This document shows positions 28,244-36,804 of a DNA stretch of 64,000 nt, piece by piece. The DNA is from Jongsikchunia kroppenstedtii DSM 45133 (GTDB lineage Bacteria > Actinomycetota > Actinomycetes > Mycobacteriales > Mycobacteriaceae). The stretch lies in assembly GCF_000380485.1 (NCBI RefSeq), contig NZ_AQYG01000051.1, positions 186,001-250,000 on the forward strand. The letters run 5' to 3'. The notes under the pieces were generated by a model. The model was not told the DNA's origin. It did no database searches and worked only from the letters and a program-made list of their open reading frames with translations. The translations under genes were made by a program, and so were the position numbers. Each line of letters opens with the position of its first letter. Position 1 is the first letter of the stretch.

Positions 28244-28680
28244 TGGCCATGACCACGTCGACACCAAAGCTACGGTTCGTGGTCGATGAAAACCTCGCAC
28301 GATTCGGGCGTGCGATGACGTTGCTGCGCAAAGATACTGCGTGCTTTGGCCGGGATCCAGTAGCCGACATTCTCCCGCTGGGAATCTCGGACTCAGACTG
28401 GATTCCCATTGTCGGGAACCGCGGTTGGGTGGCAATCACATCAGATAGGCGGATACGCACCCGCCCTGCTGAAGCCCTCCTCGCGGTTGAGCACCAGCTC
28501 CGCGTGATCCATCTGCATGGAATCGGGAACACGTTGCCTTGGGATCAGATGGTTCGGTTCGCCAGCCGCTGGAATTCGATCGAGAATGCGTTGGCGGACA
28601 CCTCTGGACCTACTTGGCTCGCAATTCAATCCAACAAGATGCGCACGCTCAACTTCGAGCCCGGGAAACCCGAGCGCTGA
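28243..28680 (+). CDS. PIN-like domain protein (DUF5615/Mut7-C type), putative toxin
   Basis: Protein of 145 aa. The N-terminal 'LRFVVDENLARFG' and later 'VAITSDRRIRTRP' hold the acidic residues expected of a PIN-like or Mut7-C-type nuclease. With a DUF433 partner directly upstream and overlapping starts, it looks like the toxin half of a VapBC-like module; that is inference from family and context. The ATG at 28243 shares a base with the stop of the DUF433 gene. The next gene is convergent, with a palindrome in the gap. Confidence 0.7.
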   Translation: MAMTTSTPKLRFVVDENLARFGRAMTLLRKDTACFGRDPVADILPLGISDSDWIPIVGNRGWVAITSDRRIRTRPAEALLAVEHQLRVIHLHGIGNTLPWDQMVRFASRWNSIENALADTSGPTWLAIQSNKMRTLNFEPGKPER

Positions 28681-28691
28681 TACCCGCCCGT

Positions 28692-28703
28692 GTTCCGCGG
28701 AAC
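28692..28703. repeat. Palindrome copy 2, right edge of the restriction island
   Basis: GTTCCGCGGAAC, the core of the 18-nt palindrome found at 21386 and 53770, lies in the 31-nt gap between the convergent PIN-like and methyltransferase genes. It may also act as a terminator stem. Confidence 0.7.
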
Positions 28704-28711
28704 GCAGGCGA

Positions 28712-29551
28712 TCACGCCTTCGCGGTCACCAGCCAGGTCGCCCCGTTGAACTGGACGCGACCGTCAACCAGGTGGCGGCGGAGTTCGACCCGGACCTCGT
28801 CGACCACTGCAGCCCAGCCTTCCGGGCCGAGCCTGCCCTCCAGCTGCTCGCGGGCGAACCGCCCCGACATGCTGCCCAGCACGGTGACCAAGCGGTCCTC
28901 GACGCCATCACCGCCGTCGCGCCCGTAATCGCAGACGATGTCGAGCTTCTCGATACCGACAGACGTCCACCCGGCCTCCGCGAGGATCGCGCGGATCCGC
29001 TCCGGGTCGGCCAGCGCTGTCGGCCCCGGCGCACCTGGCGCCGGGGGCGGCGGCCTGGGGTCGAGCCGATCGGCCAGCACCGAGTTTCCCAGCGTGAACA
29101 TCTGATTCTCGTCGAGGCCGCGCCAGCAGACGAAGGCCATGGGCGCGCCGGGCCGCAACGCCTTTCGAATGTTCGCGAAGGCGACCGCCGGTTCGTCGAA
29201 GAACATCGCCCCGAAACGCGACACCACGGCGTCGTACGGTCCCCCGTCCGTCAGATCCGTGGTCTGCGCATCGGCGACGACGAAGGATGCCGCCGGAACC
29301 CGTTCCGCCGCAGCCCGGATCATCGTCTCGGAGATGTCGAACCCCACACCCGAGGCGCCCGACTCCGCGGCCAGCTCGAGCAATGTTCCGGTGCCGCAAC
29401 CGATGTCGAGTATCCGCAGGCCCGGTCGAGGATCGATGGCCGCGAGCACGGCGTCGGCGAACCCGCGCAGCTCGCGATCGTAGATGTCCTTGTGTTCCAC
29501 CCAGACCTCGGCCCCGCGAGCCCACAGTTCCCGCATCTGGTCGTTGGACAT
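28712..29551 (-). CDS. Class I SAM-dependent methyltransferase
   Basis: Cytosolic methyltransferase of 279 aa with a clear SAM-binding motif I 'LRILDIGCGTGTLLELA' and motif II region 'GPYDAVVSRFGAMFF'. It resembles UbiE/type 11 small-molecule methyltransferases; the acceptor is unknown. GAGAGGAG precedes the ATG. It ends close to the restriction island and begins 17 nt after the upp stop, so it could share a transcript with upp. Confidence 0.85.
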   Translation of the reverse strand: MSNDQMRELWARGAEVWVEHKDIYDRELRGFADAVLAAIDPRPGLRILDIGCGTGTLLELAAESGASGVGFDISETMIRAAAERVPAASFVVADAQTTDLTDGGPYDAVVSRFGAMFFDEPAVAFANIRKALRPGAPMAFVCWRGLDENQMFTLGNSVLADRLDPRPPPPAPGAPGPTALADPERIRAILAEAGWTSVGIEKLDIVCDYGRDGGDGVEDRLVTVLGSMSGRFAREQLEGRLGPEGWAAVVDEVRVELRRHLVDGRVQFNGATWLVTAKA

Positions 29552-29568
29552 TCGGACTCCTCTCGGCC

Positions 29569-30195
29569 TCAGCTGTACCGCGGCCCGAACTGCCGGTCGC
29601 CGGCATCGCCCAGACCCGGGACGATGTAGGCGTCGGCGTTCAGCCCCTCATCGATCGCGGCGGTGATCAGCCGCACCGGCAATCCCGACTGCTCCAGCGC
29701 CGCAATGCCTTCCGGCGCAGAGACCACGCAGACCGCGGTGATCTGGTCGGCACCGCGGCCCACCAGCAGCTCCAGTGCGGCCAGCATCGAGCCACCCGTC
29801 GCGAGCATCGGATCCAGCACGAAGACCGGCCCGGCGATCCGGTCGGGCAGCGATTCCAGATAGGTGGTCGGCTCATGCGTCTTCTCATCACGCGCCATCC
29901 CGACGAATCCGATGTGCGTCTCCGGAACCATGGCATGCGCCTGCTCGACCATGCCCAGCCCGGCCCGCAACACCGGCACCAGCAGCGGCGGCTGCGCCAA
30001 CCGGCAGCCGATCGTCGGCCCGACGGGAGTGGTGATCGGCACGTCGGCCACCGGCGCGCCCCGCAGCGCCTCGTACATCAACATCTGGGTCAGATCCGAC
30101 AGCGCCGCCCGGAACTGCTCGTTGGTCGTCCGTTCGTCGCGCATCGCCGTGAGCCGCGAGGTCGCCAGTGGATGATCCACCACCGTGATGTCCAT
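29569..30195 (-). CDS. upp: Uracil phosphoribosyltransferase
   Basis: Converts uracil plus PRPP to UMP (pyrimidine salvage), cytosolic, 208 aa, full family length. The N-terminal '[16 protein letters not shown]' and the PRPP site '[20 protein letters not shown]' are both present, as is the uracil-binding C-terminal '[15 protein letters not shown]'. In mycobacteria, as I recall, upp lies next to pmmB; here about 12 kb of accessory genes separate them. Confidence 0.95.
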   Translation of the reverse strand: MDITVVDHPLATSRLTAMRDERTTNEQFRAALSDLTQMLMYEALRGAPVADVPITTPVGPTIGCRLAQPPLLVPVLRAGLGMVEQAHAMVPETHIGFVGMARDEKTHEPTTYLESLPDRIAGPVFVLDPMLATGGSMLAALELLVGRGADQITAVCVVSAPEGIAALEQSGLPVRLITAAIDEGLNADAYIVPGLGDAGDRQFGPRYS

Positions 30196-30244
30196 CCGAC
30201 AACCGTAGGCGGAACCGCCGACCGCCGTATGGCGTCTGAACTAC

Positions 30245-30535
30245 ATGACCACACTCCTGGCATCGCCGGCCGCGATCACCGGCCTGGCCGACACGGCCCA
30301 CACTCTCGGCGCCGCGGTATCCGCGAGCGGTACCGCCGCCGCGATAGACACCACCGCCCTCGCGGCGGTCTACGGAGTCATCGGCGCCGAATTCCTCTCT
30401 GCCGCAACGGCTGCCACCCAGACCCATCTCGGTCGGGTCGGCAGCCTGGGCGCCGCGCTGACGCGGATCGGCGACCTCACCGCGACCAGTCGCGATCGGT
30501 ACATCGCAACCGACGACGCCGGGCTGTCTGCATGA
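30245..30535 (+). CDS. EspC-like small helical protein (type VII secretion associated)
   Basis: Protein of 96 aa rich in Ala/Thr and predicted all-helical, with no signal peptide. It resembles the excreted virulence factor EspC-like family. Near its C-terminus it carries Tyr86-Ile-Ala-Thr-Asp90, a match to the YxxxD/E export signal of type VII secretion substrates. Its stop overlaps the start of the NlpC/P60 gene (ATGA at 30532-30535), which suggests that the two are made and possibly exported together. No ESX apparatus genes are in the window. Confidence 0.65.
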   Translation: MTTLLASPAAITGLADTAHTLGAAVSASGTAAAIDTTALAAVYGVIGAEFLSAATAATQTHLGRVGSLGAALTRIGDLTATSRDRYIATDDAGLSA

Positions 30536-31548
30536 TCCCGATTGAATTGCTGCTCGCGCCGATCCGCGCACTGATCGCCGCATTCGGCACGGGCGCCCTG
30601 CCGGCGGGCCACACGGCCGCCCTGCGATCGACGGCAACGACACTGAGCGACAGCGCCTCTCGGCTGACACAGGCGGACGGTACGGCGGCCGCCGGCTGGG
30701 CTGCCGACGGCCAACGCGCCGCCTCGCTGGTGATCCGGCGCAGCCGCGACCACAGCGCCGCCCTCGGCGACGACAGCTCCGACCTTGCCGACGCCTATGA
30801 CCGGTCAGCCGAGATCGTGCGCCGGGGCGCCGCCGACCTGGAGGCGATCGCGCAATCGTTCATCGGCATCGCCGCGGCGATGGGGCCCACCCTGTTCACC
30901 GGACCCGGCCTCGCATCGATCCTGCCGGTCGCGACCGAACATCTGCAGCGGGCGATGCGGGTCGTCGAACGGGTCCGCGCCGAGCTTCAGCCCGAGATCG
31001 ACCGCGTCACGCGGATCGCCGGCGGATCGGACCCGCGGCTGGCCCAGCTCGGCCGCCTCGGCGGCGAACTCGACCGATTCGCCCGGGCCTTCGGACCCGG
31101 CGGGACCGCTCCGGGCACGACGCCGAGCGCGGGCGGCGTCGCGGTGACGCTTCCCGACGGGTCGACGGTGTACGCCCCCAACGAGCGCGCGGCGACCGCC
31201 GTGCGGGCCGCCCTGACCAAGCAGGGGCTGCCGTATGTCTGGGGCGGCACCGACCCGAATTCCGGCTTCGACTGCAGCGGCTTCACCCAGTGGGCCTACC
31301 GGCAGGCCGGCGTCGAGCTGCCGCGACTGGCCCAGGAGCAGGACTCGGCCGGCGTGCCCGTCAGCCAGTCCGACCTGATGCCCGGCGACCTCGCGGTGTG
31401 GGACGGCCACGTCGCCATGTATGTCGGCAACGGCAAGCTCATCGAGACCGGCGGCGACCCGGTCGGCATCACTGCGCTGCGCACCACCAACGCCGGTCAG
31501 GGATTCCAGGGCTTCTTCCGGCCCTCCACCCAATCGGCTTCGAGCTAG
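30532..31548 (+). CDS. NlpC/P60 peptidoglycan hydrolase with WXG100-like N-terminus
   Basis: Protein of 338 aa. The C-terminal part (about residue 215 onward) is an NlpC/P60 cysteine peptidase: 'GFDCSGFTQWAY' (Cys248), 'WDGHVAMYVGN' (His293) and a polar third position near Glu305. Such domains cleave D-Glu-diaminopimelate links in wall peptides. The first 190 residues are helical, include Gly55-Trp56 and resemble a type VII substrate fold; there is no Sec signal peptide. Together with the overlapping EspC-like gene, this suggests export through an ESX system encoded elsewhere. Confidence 0.82.
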   Translation: MIPIELLLAPIRALIAAFGTGALPAGHTAALRSTATTLSDSASRLTQADGTAAAGWAADGQRAASLVIRRSRDHSAALGDDSSDLADAYDRSAEIVRRGAADLEAIAQSFIGIAAAMGPTLFTGPGLASILPVATEHLQRAMRVVERVRAELQPEIDRVTRIAGGSDPRLAQLGRLGGELDRFARAFGPGGTAPGTTPSAGGVAVTLPDGSTVYAPNERAATAVRAALTKQGLPYVWGGTDPNSGFDCSGFTQWAYRQAGVELPRLAQEQDSAGVPVSQSDLMPGDLAVWDGHVAMYVGNGKLIETGGDPVGITALRTTNAGQGFQGFFRPSTQSASS

Positions 31549-31590
31549 TCGGTTTCAAGCGCCGCGATGTAATCAGTAGGCTTTGTGCCC

Positions 31591-32916
31591 ATGGCCGGAG
31601 ATATCGTCCCGATCGAACTCGTCTTGACCGAGGGCAACACCTTCACCCTATGGGCGCCGCGCTGGCGCGAGGGTGACGATGAGTGGGAGGCGTTCCTCGG
31701 TCTCGAGGACGACATGTACGGCTTCGATTCCGTCGCCGAGCTGGTCGCATTCGTGCGGTCGGGCGACGAGAACGACCTCGACGAGCACCCGGCATGGCAT
31801 ACCGTCGCCGGTCTCGCCGCGTCGGAGCTGCGGCCCGCCGCCGACAAGGTCTACGACCTGATCTCGGTGCCCGAGCTGGCCGCCGAAGATCCCACCCCCG
31901 AGGTGATCGCGGAGCTCGAGAACACCCTCGACATCGTGCGCATCATCGGCGAGGTCTGCGAGCTGACGACCATCACCAAGTTCTTCAACGGCAACCCGAT
32001 GCTGGGTGCCGTCACGATCGGCACCCAGAACTTCTACGGCCGCGACGGCCAGGAGCTGTGGTCCAAGATCGGCACACTGATCGACAAGCACTGGGACAAC
32101 GTCGTCGACGCCGTCGACGAAGTGATCACTTCGCCCGAGGTCGACAAGAGCGCCGTCGCGATTGCCGAGGCCGAGCTCGAGGCGGCCGCCAGCGCGGAGG
32201 ACGAGGACGAGCCGGACGTCGCCGACGATGACCTCGAGGTCACCGGCGCGGCAGGTGCCGCCGCCCTCGCCGACGACGATGACGATGACGACGAGGACGA
32301 CGCATCGGATGAGGACGACCTCGACGACGATGATGAAGAAAACGACGAGGACGACATCGATGACGACGACTTCTGGTCGTCGGTGGGCATCGACCCGATC
32401 CGCATCGTCACCGACGCCGACGAATTGTTCACCCTGCGTTGCTATCTCGGAGACGATCCGGTCTTCTTGGGCAAGCACGGCAAAATCTACGTGTTCTCGT
32501 CGGCGCGGGCCCTCGCCCGGTTCCTGGCCGACCCGGACGACAACGACCTCTCGTCGGTGAGCACGTTCGACGAGGTGGCGGTCGCGGCGACGGATGGGTC
32601 GCTGGAGATCGACGTCCACGACGAGAACGTCTACGTCCTGCCCGGCATCACCGAAGACATCGCCGACGGCCCCAAGCGGATCGATCGCGAGCAGCTCGAC
32701 CTCGCCGTCGAACTCCTCACCGATGCCGCCGATTTCGCCGACGACGACGCGGTCTCGGAGGCACTCTCCACCTCGACGCCGCTGGGCTGGTTCATCGACT
32801 ACTCGCTGAATCCCGACCCGAAGCGGTTGGCGCCCAGCGGCCCGTTCGACAACGAGTCCGAGCAGTGGCGCGCCCTGCAGCACGACTTCGAGACCCGCCT
32901 GCAGCGCAAGGGCTGA
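31591..32916 (+). CDS. Acidic conserved protein of the Rv3311 family
   Basis: Protein of 441 aa matching, by order and wording of its N-terminus (residues starting AGDIVPIEL), the Rv3311 family of Mycobacteriales, sometimes labelled 'primosomal protein' without firm evidence. Two similar globular halves ('WAPRWREGDDEWEAFLGLED' and 'TLRCYLGDDPVFLGKHGKIY') flank an extremely acidic linker made almost only of Asp/Glu, about residues 205-262. The ATG at 31591 is preferred over an in-frame GTG at 31585. Its function is unknown to me. The stop lies 3 nt from the convergent add stop. Confidence 0.8.
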   Translation: MAGDIVPIELVLTEGNTFTLWAPRWREGDDEWEAFLGLEDDMYGFDSVAELVAFVRSGDENDLDEHPAWHTVAGLAASELRPAADKVYDLISVPELAAEDPTPEVIAELENTLDIVRIIGEVCELTTITKFFNGNPMLGAVTIGTQNFYGRDGQELWSKIGTLIDKHWDNVVDAVDEVITSPEVDKSAVAIAEAELEAAASAEDEDEPDVADDDLEVTGAAGAAALADDDDDDDEDDASDEDDLDDDDEENDEDDIDDDDFWSSVGIDPIRIVTDADELFTLRCYLGDDPVFLGKHGKIYVFSSARALARFLADPDDNDLSSVSTFDEVAVAATDGSLEIDVHDENVYVLPGITEDIADGPKRIDREQLDLAVELLTDAADFADDDAVSEALSTSTPLGWFIDYSLNPDPKRLAPSGPFDNESEQWRALQHDFETRLQRKG

Positions 32917-32919
32917 GCC

Positions 32920-34029
32920 CTACATCAGTTCTGCAAAGCCGGGCTTGATGACCTCATCGATCAGCGCCAGCCGCTGGTCGAAATGAATGAAGGCCGACTT
33001 CATCGCGTTGACGGTGAATCGCTGCAGATCGGTCCAGCCGTAGCCGAACGTCTCGACCAGCTTCAGGCATTCGCGGCTCATCGAGGTGTCGCTCATCAGC
33101 CGGTTATCGGTGTTGACGGTCACCCGAAATCGCAGGCGGGCAAGCACATTGAACGGGTGCTCGGTGAGACTCGCCACCGCGCCGGTCTGGACGTTGGAAC
33201 TCGGACAGAGCTCCAGCGGGGTTCGCCGATCCCGGACGTAATGCGCAATCGGCCCCAGCCGGGCTTCCGGATACGCGGCCGCCGCCATGTCGACGCCCTC
33301 GGGAAGGTCGATGTCGTCGATCACCCGCACGCCGTGCCCCAGCCGATCGGCCCCGCAGTAGCTCAACGCCTCGTGGATCGACGGTAGCCCGAATGCCTCG
33401 CCGGCATGGATCGTGAACGGCGCGTTGGATTCCCGCATCAGCTCGAAGGCGTCCAGGTGCCGGGTGGGCGGAAAGCCGGCCTCGGCGCCGGCGATGTCGA
33501 AGCCGACCGCGCCGCGGTCGCGGAACTTCACGGTCAACTCGGCGATCTCCCGTGATCGGGCGGCGTGGCGCATCGCGGTGACCAGCGTGCGCACCACGAT
33601 CGGCCGGCCCCGCGCGGCGGCCTCGGCGGCTCCGTCCACAAAGCCGGCGAGCACCGCCTCCATCACCTCGTCGAACGAAAGGCCCTGCGTCAGATGTTGT
33701 TCCGGCGCGAACCGGACCTCCGCATAGACGATGCCATCGTCTGCGAGATCCTCGGCGCATTCGCGGGCCACCCGTTCGAGTCCGTCACGGGTCTGCATCA
33801 CCCCCACGGTGTGCGCGAACGTCTCCAGATACTTCTCGAGCGATCCGCTGTCGGCGGCGGTGCGGAACCAGTCGGCGAGGGCGGCCTCGTCGTCGACGGG
33901 CAGGTCTCGATAGCCGTGCCGATGCGCGAGGTCGAGAACGGTCGCCGGCCGCAGGCCGCCGTCGAGATGATCGTGCAGCAGCACTTTCGGCGCCGCCGCG
34001 ATGGTCTGCAGATCCAACGCTGCGCTCAT
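32920..34029 (-). CDS. add: Adenosine deaminase
   Basis: Hydrolyses (deoxy)adenosine to (deoxy)inosine in purine salvage; cytosolic zinc enzyme of 369 aa. Zinc and catalytic motifs: '[12 protein letters not shown]' (His pair), '[10 protein letters not shown]', '[10 protein letters not shown]', and '[10 protein letters not shown]' where other families often read NTDDP. It leads into no downstream gene, but deoA and cdd lie just upstream on the same strand, so the three form a nucleoside-salvage cluster as in Rv3313c-Rv3315c. Confidence 0.94.
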   Translation of the reverse strand: MSAALDLQTIAAAPKVLLHDHLDGGLRPATVLDLAHRHGYRDLPVDDEAALADWFRTAADSGSLEKYLETFAHTVGVMQTRDGLERVARECAEDLADDGIVYAEVRFAPEQHLTQGLSFDEVMEAVLAGFVDGAAEAAARGRPIVVRTLVTAMRHAARSREIAELTVKFRDRGAVGFDIAGAEAGFPPTRHLDAFELMRESNAPFTIHAGEAFGLPSIHEALSYCGADRLGHGVRVIDDIDLPEGVDMAAAAYPEARLGPIAHYVRDRRTPLELCPSSNVQTGAVASLTEHPFNVLARLRFRVTVNTDNRLMSDTSMSRECLKLVETFGYGWTDLQRFTVNAMKSAFIHFDQRLALIDEVIKPGFAELM

Positions 34030-34052
34030 CGCCCCAGCGTAACCCCGACCGG

Positions 34053-35315
34053 TCAGCGCAGCCGGTCGAGAATCAATGACCGCGTGGCGGATTCGGCACC
34101 GATCACCGCAGCCCCCGCCAGCGTCGCGCGCGCCACGGCGAGACGCTGCGGCGTGTCCGTGTGCAGCGTGAACAGCGGCGCCCCGACCACGACCGAATCA
34201 CCCACGGTGGCATGCAGTTGCACGCCGGCACCCGCCTGCACCGGATCGCCCTGCCGCGCCCGGCCGGCACCCAGCTGCCATGCCGCGCGCCCCACGGCGA
34301 GCGCGTCGATCGATCCGACGATGCCCGACCGGTCGGACGTGATCGTCTCGCGGTGCGCGGCAACGGGCAGCGACGCATCCGGGTCGCCGCCCTGGGCGGT
34401 GATCATCGCGCGCCACACGTCCATCGCCTGTCCGCCGCGCAAGTGCTCGGTGGGATCGACGCCGGTGCTACCGACCAGCGCCAGCATCTCGACGGCCAAT
34501 GCCACGGTCAGTTCGACGACATCGGCCGGGCCACCGCCGGCCAGCACCTCGAGTGACTCGGCCACCTCCAGGGCATTGCCCGCGGTGAGTCCGAGCGGGG
34601 TCGACATATCGGTCAGCAGGGCAACGGTTTTCACCCCGGCATCGGTGCCGAGTTCGACCATCGTGCGGGCCAGCTCCGTCGCGTCGTCGCGGTCGGTCAG
34701 AAACGCCCCCGAACCGGTCTTCACGTCGAGGACCAAGGCGCCCGTGCCTTCCGCCAGCTTCTTGCTCATGATCGAGGTCGCCAGCAGCGGGATCGATTCG
34801 ACGGTCCCGGTCACGTCGCGCAGCGCGTAGAGCTTGCGGTCGGCCGGCACCAGTGACGGCCCGGCTGCACAGACCACCGCGCCGACCTCCTTGAGTTGCC
34901 GGGCCATCTCGGCCACGGTCAGGTCGGCCCGCCAGCCCGAGATCGACTCCAGCTTGTCGAGGGTGCCGCCGGTGTGACCGAGGCCCCGCCCGGACAACTG
35001 CGGCACCGCGACCCCGTACGAGGCGACCAGCGGCGCGAGCGGCAACGTGATCTTGTCGCCGACACCGCCAGTGGAATGCTTGTCGACGGTCGTCATCGGG
35101 AAGCTGAGCCGATCGCCGGTGGCGATCATCGCCCCCGTCCAGCGCGCGATCTCCCGGCGATTCATCCCGCGCAGGACGATCGCCATCGCAAGCGCGGACA
35201 TCTGCTCGTCGGCGACCTCGCCGCGGGTATAGGCGTCGACCACCCAGTCGATCTGGGCGTCCGACAACTCGCCGCCGTCGCGCTTGGTCGCGATGACCGA
35301 CACGGCATCGAACAC
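34053..35315 (-). CDS. deoA: Thymidine (pyrimidine-nucleoside) phosphorylase
   Basis: Splits thymidine or uridine with phosphate to base and sugar-1-phosphate; 420 aa, homodimeric family. Signatures: '[14 protein letters not shown]', '[12 protein letters not shown]', '[19 protein letters not shown]' (phosphate site) and '[16 protein letters not shown]'. The frame is open to 35603, but the true N-terminus is the GTG at 35315, 2 nt after the cdd stop. This keeps cdd-deoA coupled, so deaminated nucleosides can be phosphorolysed. Confidence 0.93.
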   Translation of the reverse strand: MFDAVSVIATKRDGGELSDAQIDWVVDAYTRGEVADEQMSALAMAIVLRGMNRREIARWTGAMIATGDRLSFPMTTVDKHSTGGVGDKITLPLAPLVASYGVAVPQLSGRGLGHTGGTLDKLESISGWRADLTVAEMARQLKEVGAVVCAAGPSLVPADRKLYALRDVTGTVESIPLLATSIMSKKLAEGTGALVLDVKTGSGAFLTDRDDATELARTMVELGTDAGVKTVALLTDMSTPLGLTAGNALEVAESLEVLAGGGPADVVELTVALAVEMLALVGSTGVDPTEHLRGGQAMDVWRAMITAQGGDPDASLPVAAHRETITSDRSGIVGSIDALAVGRAAWQLGAGRARQGDPVQAGAGVQLHATVGDSVVVGAPLFTLHTDTPQRLAVARATLAGAAVIGAESATRSLILDRLR

Positions 35316-35317
35316 GG

Positions 35318-35734
35318 TCAGCGCTGCCCCGCGTCGCGGACGGCGTCGAGATCCTGCGGCCCAAACGAATCCGGCAGCAGTTCGGCCAGTGTGCGCGGAC
35401 CGCCGGAGTGGTCGACCAGCAGTTCCGGACCGCCGTGTTCGAGCAGCACCTGCCGGCAGCGGCCACAGGGCATCAGCACCGCGCCGCGGGCGTCGACGCA
35501 GCTCACCGCGATCAGCCGGCCACCGCCGCTGAGATGCAGTGATCCGGCCAACGTCACCTCGGCGCAAACGCTCAAACCATATGAGACATTTTCCACATTG
35601 CATCCGGTCACCACGCGCCCGTCACCCACCAGCGCCGCGGCGCCGACCGGGAACCCCGAATAGGGGCTGTAGGCACGCTCCATCGCGCCTTTGGCGTTGT
35701 CCCGCAACAGATTCCAGTCGATTTCCGCGCGCAC
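35318..35734 (-). CDS. cdd: Cytidine deaminase
   Basis: Zinc enzyme that deaminates cytidine/deoxycytidine to uridine forms, 138 aa, the homotetrameric class. Zinc ligands are the Cys of 'CAEVTLAGSL' and both Cys of 'MPCGRCRQ'; the catalytic Glu is in CAE. 'YSPYSGFPVGAAAL' and 'CNVENVSYGLSVCAE' fit the substrate pocket. The GTG start has AGGGAAG upstream. It is the first gene of the cdd-deoA-add run and is divergent from sdhC. Confidence 0.94.
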   Translation of the reverse strand: MRAEIDWNLLRDNAKGAMERAYSPYSGFPVGAAALVGDGRVVTGCNVENVSYGLSVCAEVTLAGSLHLSGGGRLIAVSCVDARGAVLMPCGRCRQVLLEHGGPELLVDHSGGPRTLAELLPDSFGPQDLDAVRDAGQR

Positions 35735-35793
35735 TGCACTTCCCTTCGGGTCGGCCGCCGACGACCGTCGGAAAACCTTACCCGACAGTCAGA

Positions 35794-35812
35794 ATTGGTA
35801 AGGCAAACCTAA
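35794..35812. promoter_or_regulatory. DtxR/IdeR-like iron box upstream of sdhC
   Basis: The 19 nt at 35794-35812 match 16 of 19 positions of the iron-box consensus TWAGGTWAGSCTWACCTWA (core GGTAAGG-CAAACCTAA). It lies about 75 nt before sdhC in a 152-nt divergent gap. A further half site (TTAGGTTTAAGG, 35868-35879) lies just before the start codon. Confidence 0.6.
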
Positions 35813-35818
35813 ATAGAT

Positions 35819-35863
35819 CCTGGTGGGGGCCATTTTTCCACCAGGGTGATTCCTCGGAGAATC
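35819..35863 (+). promoter_or_regulatory. Two hairpins in the sdhC leader
   Basis: CCTGGTGG (35819-35826) pairs perfectly with CCACCAGG (35838-35845) around an 11-nt loop, followed by GATTC/GAATC (35848-35852, 35859-35863). They lie between the iron box and the sdhC start and could shape the leader RNA or act as protein sites. Confidence 0.45.
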
Positions 35864-35886
35864 AGCTTAGGTTTAAGGTTCAACTC

Positions 35887-36291
35887 GTGGGTACTCCTAC
35901 TGAAACTGCGCCAGAGCCGGTGCGGAAACTCTCGTTGTATCGCGGCGATCCAGGTATGTGGTCCTGGGTGCTACACCGGATCACCGGTGTGTCGATTTTC
36001 TTCTTCCTCTTCGTGCACGTGCTGGACACCGCGGTCATCCGCGTGAATCCGGACACGTACTCGAAAGTGATCGAGACGTACAAGAACCCGTTGGTCGGTC
36101 TGATGGAGATCGCGCTGGTCGGCTGCGTGCTGCTGCACGCCTGCAACGGCCTGCGGATCATCCTGGTCGACTTCTGGTCGAAGGGCGCCAAGTACCAGCG
36201 GCAGATGCTCTGGATCCTGCTCGGCGTCTTCATCGTCGTCATGGCAGGCGCCGCAATCCGCCTGCTCCAGATCATGATCGACTACAGCTAG
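35887..36291 (+). CDS. sdhC: Succinate dehydrogenase cytochrome b subunit SdhC
   Basis: Membrane anchor of complex II, 134 aa with three transmembrane helices. The family motif 'MWSWVLHRITGVSIFFFLFV' includes the His/Arg residues of the quinone and heme region, and 'LLHACNGLRIILVDFW' carries the heme-ligand His. The GTG at 35887 is the only start giving the normal length; AAGG lies upstream. It is the first gene of sdhCDAB. Confidence 0.92.
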   Translation: MGTPTETAPEPVRKLSLYRGDPGMWSWVLHRITGVSIFFFLFVHVLDTAVIRVNPDTYSKVIETYKNPLVGLMEIALVGCVLLHACNGLRIILVDFWSKGAKYQRQMLWILLGVFIVVMAGAAIRLLQIMIDYS

Positions 36292-36304
36292 GCGGGATGA
36301 ATCG

Positions 36305-36760
36305 ATGACGACCTCACAGACTCCGCGCATCGCGAAAACGCTTGAGACATCGCACGATCGGCCGGCCTCGCTGGACAATCCGCGCGCGCCCCGTCGCCCC
36401 CGCGGCGGCAACTTCGAGAAGAACGCCTGGCTGTTCATGCGCTTCTCGGGCCTCGCGCTGATCGTCCTGACGATCGGTCACATGTTCATCATGCTGGCGT
36501 GGGACCACGGCGTGCACCGCATCGACGCCAGCTTCGTCGCCAACCGCTGGAAGCAACCGTTCTGGCAGTGCTGGGACCTGCTGATGCTGTGGCTCGCGCA
36601 GCTGCACGGCGGCAACGGCGTGCGCACGGTGATCGCCGACTACTCCCGCAAGGACTCCACCCGGTTCTGGCTCAACACCCTGCTGGTGCTGTCGATGATC
36701 CTGGTCATGGGCCTGGGCACGTACGTGATCCTCACGTTCGACGTCAGCAGTGTGAAATAA
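36305..36760 (+). CDS. sdhD: Succinate dehydrogenase hydrophobic anchor SdhD
   Basis: Second membrane subunit of complex II, 151 aa with about three transmembrane helices after a polar N-terminal tail. 'WLFMRFSGLALIVLTIGHMF' and 'LHGGNGVRTVIADYSRKD' match the actinobacterial SdhD form, with conserved His residues for heme or quinone. It lies 13 nt after sdhC and 44 nt before sdhA, all on one strand. Confidence 0.9.
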   Translation: MTTSQTPRIAKTLETSHDRPASLDNPRAPRRPRGGNFEKNAWLFMRFSGLALIVLTIGHMFIMLAWDHGVHRIDASFVANRWKQPFWQCWDLLMLWLAQLHGGNGVRTVIADYSRKDSTRFWLNTLLVLSMILVMGLGTYVILTFDVSSVK

Positions 36761-36804
36761 CCCGTTCGCGAGTCGTCCTCGCAGTACTTCAGTAAAGGGA
36801 TTCA

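Noticed and set aside
32162-32560. Ser/Thr-rich frame opposite the acidic linker
   Set aside because: Mirror of Asp/Glu codons in another frame; low complexity only.
32909-32921. AGGGCT-G-AGCCCT between two convergent genes
   Set aside because: Loop of one base is not possible as a hairpin; only a 3-bp stem would form.
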